A stretch of 51,067 nt of DNA from Bacteroidota bacterium (GTDB lineage Bacteria; Bacteroidota; Bacteroidia; NS11-12g; UBA9320). A program made the position numbers and the translations under genes. The DNA is taken from the NCBI GenBank assembly GCA_018700895.1, contig JABIUV010000041.1, positions 1 through 51,067 on the forward strand, in the 5' to 3' direction. Each line of letters opens with the position of its first letter. The stretch's first letter is position 1. Shown piece by piece: positions 1 through 6,040 of the stretch. Below the pieces are notes generated by a model. That model saw nothing but the letters and a program-made list of their open reading frames with translations. It had not been told where the DNA came from and searched no databases.

Positions 1-1
1 A

Positions 2-997
2 GACACTTTTGATGGTTTAGCTGACTTAAAAAATGGAATTATAAAAACACCATTAGACCCCAGGGTTACCTTTAGCGATGATCCATTAAGGATGATGCGT
101 GCAGTCAGATTTGCTACTCAGCTCAACTTTCGTATCGAAAAAAAAACTTTTGATGCTCTAAAAACAGAGGCAAATCGCCTGTCTATTATTTCACAAGAAC
201 GGATCACTGACGAACTCAATAAGATAATACGCTCATCAAAACCAAGTATTGGCTTCAAAATACTCTTTGATGTGAAGTTGCTACATTTATTCTTCCCTGA
301 GCTAGTTAAGCTAAAGGGTGTAGAATTCAGAGAAGGCAAGGGGCATAAAGATAATTTTTATCACACGCTGCAGGTGCTGGACCAAACCTGCGAGAAAACA
401 ACCGACCTATGGGTTCGTTGGGCAGCCATACTGCACGATATAGCCAAACCACCTACTAAGCGTTTTGTGAAAGGAGAAGGCTGGACATTTCACGGTCACG
501 AGGACAAAGGCTCTCGTATGGTGAAACCCATCTTCAAACGACTGAAGCTGCCCTTGGGTGAGCATATGCGAAAGGTTATTAATTTGGTCAGATTACACCT
601 TAGACCCATTGCACTTACTAAGGAACATATTACCGATTCTGCAGTAAGACGCTTAATATTTGATGCAGGAAAAGACCTCGAAGACCTCATTATCTTGTGC
701 AAAAGTGATATTACCACCAAAAACAAGGAGAAACAAAAACGCTTTCAGGCCAACTTGGTAAATGTAGAAAAAAATATTGCCGAAGTAGAGAAGAGGGACC
801 GCATACGCAATTGGCAGCCGCCTATAGATGGTCAGCAGATTATGGACTTGTTCGCTATACAACCGGGGAGAGAGATTGGGATAATCAAAACAGCCCTAAA
901 AGATGCTATTTTGGATGGGGTGATTGGCAATGAGTATGAGGAGGCATATAATTTTGTGTTAGAAAAAGGAAAAGAATTAGGTTTGCATGAACAATGA
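2..997 (+). CDS. cca: CCA tRNA nucleotidyltransferase (3' portion)
   Basis: Adds or repairs the 3'-terminal CCA of tRNAs from CTP and ATP. The reading frame is open from base 2, so the gene starts before the window; 331 residues are present and roughly the first 140 (the NTase head with its DxD metal site) should lie upstream. Near the beginning, DPLRMMRAVRFATQL is the conserved head-to-neck segment of class II CCA enzymes and poly(A) polymerases. An HD domain follows in the middle (GHKDNFYHTLQV, then AAILHDIAKPP with the HD pair). The length fits Bacteroidota enzymes of about 470 aa that carry a C-terminal HD domain. The stop overlaps the next start (ATGA at 994-997), so it is translationally coupled to the PRiA4_ORF3-like gene, with miaA after that. 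An in-frame ATG at 92 is internal, not the true start. Confidence 0.93.
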   Translation, partial: DTFDGLADLKNGIIKTPLDPRVTFSDDPLRMMRAVRFATQLNFRIEKKTFDALKTEANRLSIISQERITDELNKIIRSSKPSIGFKILFDVKLLHLFFPELVKLKGVEFREGKGHKDNFYHTLQVLDQTCEKTTDLWVRWAAILHDIAKPPTKRFVKGEGWTFHGHEDKGSRMVKPIFKRLKLPLGEHMRKVINLVRLHLRPIALTKEHITDSAVRRLIFDAGKDLEDLIILCKSDITTKNKEKQKRFQANLVNVEKNIAEVEKRDRIRNWQPPIDGQQIMDLFAIQPGREIGIIKTALKDAILDGVIGNEYEEAYNFVLEKGKELGLHEQ

Positions 998-1593
998 GTT
1001 TGGTTTTTAGATTTAAAGTAACGTTTGAGGACGTAAATGATGTAGAGCGAATAATAGATGTAGGAGCAAAGCATACATTCCGTGATTTTCATAACAAAAT
1101 ACAAGAGGCGATTAATTTTGATAAAGTACGGACAGCCTCCTTTTACAAAGCCAATGACTCGTGGCGTGGTGGAGAAGAATTTTGTACAGACCCTAAGCCT
1201 AGTGCCAAAGCAGCAGGAGCTAGTGAGCTTGGTAAGTTCATAGACGATCCTCACCAAAAGTTTCTATATAATTATGATCCCGCTGAAGGTGATTGGAATC
1301 TAAGAGCAGAGGTAATCAAACTTTTCAGAGCTGAAACTGGCGTGGAATATCCGCACATAGCCAAGAGCAATGGCATAGCACCCAAACAATTCGTGGACCC
1401 CAAAACCATCATTGACGACCCTAGTGCTAAGCTATTCAAAGAGGCAGATAGCCTCATAGAAGGATTGCACGATGAGCTAGATGATGACGAGGACGAGGAA
1501 GAAGAAGATGATGATTTCAATCTCTTTGGAGATCAAGTAGATGAGTCAGAAATAGACGAATCTCAAATAAACGATGATAAGCCCTTAGATTAA
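994..1593 (+). CDS. PRiA4_ORF3-like / IS1096 passenger TnpR-like domain protein, acidic tail
   Basis: A 199-aa soluble protein of unknown biochemical role. Residues 1-100 resemble the plasmid pRiA4b ORF-3-like domain: an N-terminal FRFKVTFEDV strand, the FRDFHNKIQEAI helix, and YKANDSWRGGEE followed by FLYNYDPAEGDW. The C-terminal 45 residues are very acidic, with a run of about 14 D/E residues near 160-174, and are probably disordered. There is no transposase or recombinase beside it, so the IS passenger name is historical. It lies between two tRNA-modifying enzymes and overlaps cca by four bases, which suggests co-expression and perhaps an RNA-linked role; that is inference. Its poly-acidic tail creates a poly-Ser reading frame on the other strand, which is not a gene. 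Confidence 0.8.
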   Translation: MSLVFRFKVTFEDVNDVERIIDVGAKHTFRDFHNKIQEAINFDKVRTASFYKANDSWRGGEEFCTDPKPSAKAAGASELGKFIDDPHQKFLYNYDPAEGDWNLRAEVIKLFRAETGVEYPHIAKSNGIAPKQFVDPKTIIDDPSAKLFKEADSLIEGLHDELDDDEDEEEEDDDFNLFGDQVDESEIDESQINDDKPLD

Positions 1594-1612
1594 TATTTAA
1601 TTCGCCCTCCAT

Positions 1613-2506
1613 TTGACCAAACATTTAATAGTAATCGCGGGACCTACGGCGGTAGGTAAAACCCGGTTTGCAATAGAAGTTGCGAAGCATTTCAACACGG
1701 AAATAATATCGTGTGATTCCCGACAATTGTACAATGAGCTCAATATTGGTGTAGCTCGACCTACCGAGCAGGAACTCAGTGAAGTGAAGCATCACCTCAT
1801 AGCAACACATAGTATTCACGACCATTATGACGCGGGAAGCTACGCCCGAGATGTGGATGCTAAGCTAGCAGAACTCTTTGAAGAACACGACACCGTGATA
1901 ATGACTGGTGGAACGGGCCTTTATATAAGAGCAGCCATACAAGGGCTCACTAACTTACCTGCTCAAAATGAGCAACTTAGGCAGCAGCTGAGCTTCATAC
2001 TCAATGCGGAAGGGATAACCGCATTACAAGATATTGCCGAAGGATCAGGAGTGAGTCGCGAAAAGGTAGATTTTGACAATCCGCAACGCCTGATGCGGGC
2101 CATAGAGATAGCACAAGGCGAAGCACCTGAAGAGCAACTGGGCAAGCAAACAGACTATGATGCCTCCTACTATTTCATAGATAGAAATCGTAATGAGTTA
2201 TATGATCGTATAAATGTAAGGGTAGACGAAATGCTCAAAGAGGGTTTTGAAAATGAAGCACGCAGCGTTTATACTTATAAAGGTCTAAATGCACTGAATA
2301 CGGTAGGATACAAAGATTTTTTTAACTATTTTGACGGAGAAGCGACGCGTGAGTATGCCATCCAAAAGATGAAACAACATACACGTAACTATGCCAAAAG
2401 ACAGCTTACGTGGTTTCGGAACCAAGGGCACTATGAGCAGATAACTCCAGATGTGGAACTGTTTATCAAAATTCTAGAACTCAAAGAGTTTCGAAAACAG
2501 AGTTAG
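1613..2506 (+). CDS. miaA: tRNA dimethylallyltransferase
   Basis: Transfers dimethylallyl from DMAPP to N6 of A37 in tRNAs reading UNN codons. At 297 aa it is full length. The P-loop GPTAVGKT is at about residues 10-17, DSRQLY at about 36-41, GGTGLYI at about 99-105, and the C-terminal part carries NTVGYKDFF and KQHTRNYAKRQLTWFR, the tRNA and substrate-binding region. The start codon is TTG, which places the P-loop at the usual distance from the N-terminus; no upstream ATG fits. It follows cca and the PRiA4_ORF3-like gene by 19 bases and probably shares their transcript, giving a small tRNA-maturation operon. Confidence 0.97.
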   Translation: MTKHLIVIAGPTAVGKTRFAIEVAKHFNTEIISCDSRQLYNELNIGVARPTEQELSEVKHHLIATHSIHDHYDAGSYARDVDAKLAELFEEHDTVIMTGGTGLYIRAAIQGLTNLPAQNEQLRQQLSFILNAEGITALQDIAEGSGVSREKVDFDNPQRLMRAIEIAQGEAPEEQLGKQTDYDASYYFIDRNRNELYDRINVRVDEMLKEGFENEARSVYTYKGLNALNTVGYKDFFNYFDGEATREYAIQKMKQHTRNYAKRQLTWFRNQGHYEQITPDVELFIKILELKEFRKQS

Positions 2507-2708
2507 GTTGGTTTTATACCATTTGAACAAAAGAATAATATATATCTCTAGTTTCTTTCCGAATCTTACATCGTTAGAAAAAATGACCATAACTTATTCC
2601 TCCGCTAAACCTGTGGCGACACGCGGACGGCTATGCTAATTTATTCTGCCTTGTAATCTTAGAGCATATTCCTAGATATTTATGGGCCTTTCTATCATTC
2701 ATTTGTTA

Positions 2709-2831
2709 CTACTGCCTCATTTTGAGCAAGTAGATGAGCAACTTATAACGACCCCAGAGTAGTAGGCCTAGAATTATCGTGGCGATACCTAGATACAGTA
2801 ATAATTGGGAGTCTGATAGAGATTCTTGCAT
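2709..2831 (-). CDS. Small single-pass membrane protein (40 aa)
   Basis: A short reading frame starting with ATG three bases after the FKBP gene's stop codon on the same strand. The product begins MQESLSDSQLLLYLG, continues with a hydrophobic stretch (about residues 10-27, rich in I, L, A and G), then WGRYKLLIYLLKMRQ at the C-terminus. It looks like one transmembrane helix with a basic, probably cytoplasmic, tail. Tight spacing to the FKBP lipoprotein and clean hydrophobic patterning favour a real gene, but I do not recognise a family. The 200 bases beyond it, up to miaA, hold nothing I can identify. Confidence 0.55.
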   Translation of the reverse strand: MQESLSDSQLLLYLGIATIILGLLLWGRYKLLIYLLKMRQ

Positions 2832-2834
2832 TGC

Positions 2835-3290
2835 CTATCGTACTTCAAATAATTCAATATCAAATGCCAATACAGCATTTTCGGGTATTCGACTACTTGG
2901 CGGGTTGCTACCATAAGCCAAATGTGATGGTATAAAAAGTCTTCCTGCACCACCTTCTTTCAGTTTTGGAATACCTATTTGCCAACCTTGAATTACCCCA
3001 GAAAGCGGAAAAGTAGACTGCTCACCTCTATCATAGCTACTATCAAAGATATCGCCATTGAGTAAGTATCCCTTGTAATGTACGGTAACGTCATTGGCTA
3101 TATTGGGCTGTGCTCCAGTTCCCTCTGTAGTGATAATATAGTACAGGCCTTCTTCGGTTTTTTCGGCAGTGAGATTATTGTCAGCCAGGTATTGTCTGAT
3201 TTCCTCGTCATTGGCCATAGTGAAATCTTCTTCCTTGCAGCTGCATAGTGTGAGCGTAAATAGTGCTAGTGCGATTATAAATTTATTCAT
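2835..3290 (-). CDS. FKBP-type peptidyl-prolyl isomerase lipoprotein
   Basis: Catalyses cis-trans isomerisation of prolyl bonds, probably in the periplasm while anchored to a membrane. The 151-aa product has a lipoprotein signal ending in LCSC (Cys18), a linker, then one FKBP domain from about residue 60 to the end: VTVHYKGYLLNGDIFDSS, a central PLSGVIQGWQIGIPKLKEG loop, LFIPSHLAYG and a closing AFDIELFEV strand. These match the active-site elements of the family (YxG, FD, GVIxGW, IP..LAYG). It lies three bases downstream of the decayed DUF5723 gene and three bases upstream of the 40-aa membrane protein, so it was the distal part of a lipoprotein/DUF5723/FKBP operon whose first two genes are broken. 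Confidence 0.94.
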   Translation of the reverse strand: MNKFIIALALFTLTLCSCKEEDFTMANDEEIRQYLADNNLTAEKTEEGLYYIITTEGTGAQPNIANDVTVHYKGYLLNGDIFDSSYDRGEQSTFPLSGVIQGWQIGIPKLKEGGAGRLFIPSHLAYGSNPPSSRIPENAVLAFDIELFEVR

Positions 3291-3293
3291 TCT

Positions 3294-3691
3294 TTACTCC
3301 TCTTTTTTATTTTTCTTCTTGCAGCCAAAGGTATAATTCCAACCAAACCTTATATCTACTGTTTTTGCTTCTGGCGAAATTACACCTAATAAATTATCTC
3401 CCACAAAATAAAATTGCTCAGCTTATCCAAATCTATCGAGTATTTTCCACGTGAATTTGGTACTGAGGTCTCATCAATCTGAGCGAGGCTAAGTTTACTA
3501 CTTGAGTACGATATGTTAGTGGAAGACATCAAGGGCGTACCAAGGTGCCATTTACAATCAGGGATAAGAGCAGGATTGGTACTAAGTCGCTGGGGTAGCG
3601 GTGCCATATTGTAGAGTGTCAATTTATTCTGAGCCAGTGAAGCTCCAGTACAAATCAGTAAAATTATCGTGGTTAAAATTTTATTTTTCAT
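3294..3691 (-). pseudogene. DUF5723-family protein, internally deleted
   Basis: Remnant of a secreted DUF5723 protein, a Bacteroidota family usually about 450-500 aa and predicted to be a beta-barrel. The N-terminus is intact: signal peptide to about residue 20 (GASLAQ), then LTLYNMAPLPQRLSTNPALIPD, the characteristic start of the family. After about residue 95 (KLSNFILWE) the frame hits a stop at 3386. In a second frame, immediately downstream, the original C-terminus survives from about 3425 to 3294 as DNLLGVISPEAK, then VDIRFGWNYTFGC and a lysine-rich end. About 350 central codons are therefore missing, with the join out of frame near 3410-3425. The residual ORF could still yield a secreted 101-aa peptide, but not a barrel. 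Its ATG overlaps the TGA of the decayed lipoprotein upstream. Confidence 0.85.
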
Positions 3692-4186
3692 TCGTCTAAG
3701 TATTGTTCTACTAGTACTTCTGCTTGCACCCCTATTTGTATTAGTATAGTATAATCATTGAAAAATTTAACATCAGATTGGCTGCCGTTTTCAAAAAAGG
3801 GGTATCAAACGTAGCACATATTCTAATCTTATTAGCTTTTAGTGTTTTGCTTATTCGCGATTTATCTGTGAGGATGTCTGTTGTTTTTGGATTTGCCGCT
3901 ACTACTCGCCCATCAGAACCTACGTTAGCCAAAGGTAGAATTAACTGATCGGTGATAATTAGTAAGTTGAGTATCGTATTAGAGATACTATCTTCACAAT
4001 ATAACTGTGCAGACACGTCTACAGTAAATCAGTCAAACTTAAGTTGGAGTATGCCAAAGGGACTGCGATGATAGGGTCCCATTGTATTGCGTCTACATCA
4101 TTTATCTTGTTTACCGTCTCTCGTATATCGGAGAAACAACCAGAAAGTAATGAAGCAATTGCAAGAGAGGTTATTAATTTCTTCAT
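3688..4186 (-). pseudogene. Outer-membrane lipoprotein partner of DUF5723 protein, deleted and frameshifted
   Basis: Three frame segments in order reconstruct one decayed lipoprotein. (1) From ATG at 4186: a lipoprotein signal ending SLLSGC, then IQWDPIIAVPLAYSNLSLTD, a segment typical of Bacteroidota lipoproteins paired with DUF5723 genes; it stops at DLL. (2) A second frame from about 4025 to 3797: LYCEDSISNTILNLL, LPLANVGSDGRVV and ICATFDTP. (3) A third frame after a T6 tract (A6 on the plus strand, 3793-3798): GSQSDVKFFNDYTILIQIG and a C-terminus QYLDE ending in a TGA that overlaps the next ATG. The first junction hides a large deletion (relatives are several hundred residues); the second is corrected by one extra T. 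It was clearly co-transcribed with the DUF5723 gene. Confidence 0.8.
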
Positions 4187-4188
4187 AT

Positions 4189-4196
4189 TATATTTG
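4189..4196 (+). promoter_or_regulatory. Candidate Bacteroidota -7 box for DUF423/sixA
   Basis: TATATTTG matches the Bacteroidota sigma-A -7 consensus TAnnTTTG exactly and lies 24 bases before the DUF423 ATG. It sits just outside the start of the divergent lipoprotein pseudogene. No good -33 TTG is seen at 17-23 bases, so confidence is moderate. Confidence 0.4.
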
Positions 4197-4220
4197 TTTC
4201 ATAAGGTAACAATAATAAAC

Positions 4221-4613
4221 ATGAATAATCAGAGTACGCATTTACACCTTCGTGTTGGAGCTGCATTGTGCGGTTTATATGTAGTTTTAGGTGCATTTGG
4301 AGCACATGGGCTTGAGCATAAGTTAGCCGCAAATCAGTTAACAACATACCACACTGCACTTCGCTATCTGATTATCCACGCACTAGCATTAATCATTACA
4401 AACTTCACATATGCCCATTGGGGAACAGTAAAGCGGTATTCTAATCTCTTTTTTTATCTAGGGATGCTACTCTTTTCGGGTTCGTTGTTAGTACACGCTA
4501 CTAGAGATTTATGGGGTTTAGATGTCAATTTATTTGCGTTAACGGCACCCATAGGCGGGTTATGTTACATCATAGGCTGGGTGTTTTATTTGCTAAAAAT
4601 AGGAAAGCAATGA
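4221..4613 (+). CDS. DUF423 family membrane protein
   Basis: A 130-aa inner-membrane protein of the DUF423 (YgdD) family, whose function is unknown. Four hydrophobic segments are visible: about residues 12-30 (LCGLYVVLGAFGAHGLEH, the family signature), 45-62, 72-90 and 100-125. The start is ATG at 4221; the frame is open further upstream, but that extension covers the divergent pseudogene and lacks family similarity. The stop overlaps the sixA start (ATGA, 4610-4613), so the two are coupled. Confidence 0.92.
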   Translation: MNNQSTHLHLRVGAALCGLYVVLGAFGAHGLEHKLAANQLTTYHTALRYLIIHALALIITNFTYAHWGTVKRYSNLFFYLGMLLFSGSLLVHATRDLWGLDVNLFALTAPIGGLCYIIGWVFYLLKIGKQ

Positions 4614-5095
4614 AACGAGTCATCCTTATGCGTCATGCTAAGAGCAATTGGGATAACCCAACGTTGACAGACCATCAACGTGTGTTAAATCCACGGGGTA
4701 GGAGAGATGCTCCTCAAATGGCAGATAGAATTGTGAATCACGGTATTATTCCTGAATTGATATTGGTGTCTGATGCCACGCGAACACAAGAGACTTGGCA
4801 ACTTGTTTCGACCGCATTAGGGAATGCACAAACTAAGTTTGACAAGGAATTATACTTGGCTTCCTCTAGCACTATCATCTCAAAACTAATGAAGTTAGAT
4901 AATCTCATAGATACTGTGATGCTTCTAGCTCATAATCCAGGAATTACCGAGGTGTTCTATGACTTAGCAGGCGTAAGCATAGACAATGTTCCAACTGCCG
5001 GAGTGGGTTGCATACAGTTTAATTGTGATAAGTTTTCCGAATTGTTAGACTGCAAGAAAGAGTTAATCTACTTTGATTACCCTAAACTGGGTTAG
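4610..5095 (+). CDS. sixA: Phosphohistidine phosphatase SixA-like (histidine phosphatase superfamily)
   Basis: Predicted to dephosphorylate phosphohistidine residues in phosphorelay or phosphotransfer proteins. The 161-aa product starts MKRVILMRHAKSNWD, with the RHA/RHG catalytic histidine motif at residues 8-10; the second conserved element LLAHNPGI (about residue 106) supplies the other active-site histidine. NPRGRRDAPQMA and LVSDATRTQETW fit SixA rather than phosphoglycerate mutases. Length is normal for the family. It overlaps the DUF423 gene by four bases, and its stop overlaps that of the convergent lipoprotein gene. The substrate here cannot be determined from sequence. Confidence 0.9.
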   Translation: MKRVILMRHAKSNWDNPTLTDHQRVLNPRGRRDAPQMADRIVNHGIIPELILVSDATRTQETWQLVSTALGNAQTKFDKELYLASSSTIISKLMKLDNLIDTVMLLAHNPGITEVFYDLAGVSIDNVPTAGVGCIQFNCDKFSELLDCKKELIYFDYPKLG

Positions 5096-5952
5096 TAACT
5101 ATATCTGAATGCTCTGCCGTTTACCGTAATACCTACAGTTTGGTCACAAGTATTATCTCCATCTGGATCAAAATCAATAGCGATTTCAGATATGCTTTTT
5201 TCTAATTTTACATCTATAATACCCGCTTTGATGTATTGGGCACACGATAATTCGTAGTCTTTTTGAAGAGGTTCTATGATACTAAGCGTAAGTTTCTCGT
5301 CAGGAGTGTTTATCTCTAATTTTCCGTCAAAGTCCAATTCGTCGTCTACAATGCCCACTCCACTATCTGAAATACATGTTATAGAAAGGTCCGCAATTAT
5401 GGTAACTGGATTTTCATCCTCCAGCGTCAAAATGAGCTCGCCACAATGTAATTTGAGTTCTTTCTCGCTCACACGTGAAATTAATATGGAACCTTTGAAT
5501 TCACACATTTCAGACCCATCTCCCGAATAGAATGGCGATTTCTCATCGAATGTGAGTGTAAGCTTGGCATCAACTTCACTGTACGGTTTGTCAAGCTGTA
5601 ACCTAATTATACCCGCTCTATATTTATTGTCTTTGCAGAGCAATCCGTGAGGCTCTAGTCCTAGGCTTCCGAAATCTATGAGTGCTTCTATACCGTCACC
5701 GTCATCAAAGGTGGGGTCGATAACTTCAACTACTGCATCTGCAGGCATAAGTGATTCGTCTCGCTTCATAAATAGGTGGGATGAAGATGCAAAATCTTCG
5801 ATGACATCAAAAGTGGAGATAACTTCGGACAATGACTTAATAGAGTTCTCAGTGCTTTTGCTTGACTCTGGAATCACCATCGCACTATCGTCTATACAAG
5901 ATGGGAGTGAGCATAAAAGCGTACTAGATATAAGTATGAAATACTTTTTCAA
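5092..5952 (-). CDS. Uncharacterised lipoprotein (286 aa)
   Basis: Secreted lipoprotein with signal peptide ending SLPSC (Cys19), then an acidic, Ser-rich linker and a beta-rich body. Two parts look alike in composition: one with a DFGSLGLEPHGLLCKDNKYR segment near residue 95 and a later one near 185-200 with DLSITCISDSGVG; such modules with paired cysteines are common in Bacteroidota surface lipoproteins. I do not recognise a named domain. It stands alone on the minus strand between sixA and priA, so context gives no functional clue. The stop overlaps the sixA stop by four bases. Confidence 0.85.
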   Translation of the reverse strand: MKKYFILISSTLLCSLPSCIDDSAMVIPESSKSTENSIKSLSEVISTFDVIEDFASSSHLFMKRDESLMPADAVVEVIDPTFDDGDGIEALIDFGSLGLEPHGLLCKDNKYRAGIIRLQLDKPYSEVDAKLTLTFDEKSPFYSGDGSEMCEFKGSILISRVSEKELKLHCGELILTLEDENPVTIIADLSITCISDSGVGIVDDELDFDGKLEINTPDEKLTLSIIEPLQKDYELSCAQYIKAGIIDVKLEKSISEIAIDFDPDGDNTCDQTVGITVNGRAFRYSY

Positions 5953-5993
5953 TTGCGTAAAATTCTATCAGAACAAAAGTAGTATGACTTTGC

Positions 5994-6012
5994 TAGTTTT
6001 GAATTAGCTTTG
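5994..6012 (+). promoter_or_regulatory. Candidate -7 boxes upstream of priA
   Basis: Two overlapping-phase copies of the TAnnTTTG box occur 29-40 bases before priA: TAGTTTTG at 5994-6001 and TAGCTTTG at 6005-6012. Either could be the -7 element; two alternatives so close together could also be chance in A+T-rich DNA. Confidence 0.4.
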
Positions 6013-6040
6013 AGCAGATTTTTCGGATTAATTACACAAC

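Noticed and set aside
1272-1520. Minus-strand frame with a long poly-Ser stretch
   Set aside because: It is the antisense of the Asp/Glu-rich tail of the PRiA4_ORF3-like gene and has no family similarity.
3741-4016. Independent 91-aa protein
   Set aside because: It begins and ends out of frame with clear flanking pieces of a lipoprotein, so it is a middle segment of that pseudogene.
4044-4220. Extended N-terminus for the DUF423 gene
   Set aside because: It overlaps the start and signal peptide of the divergent lipoprotein pseudogene; the conserved DUF423 N-terminus begins soon after ATG 4221.
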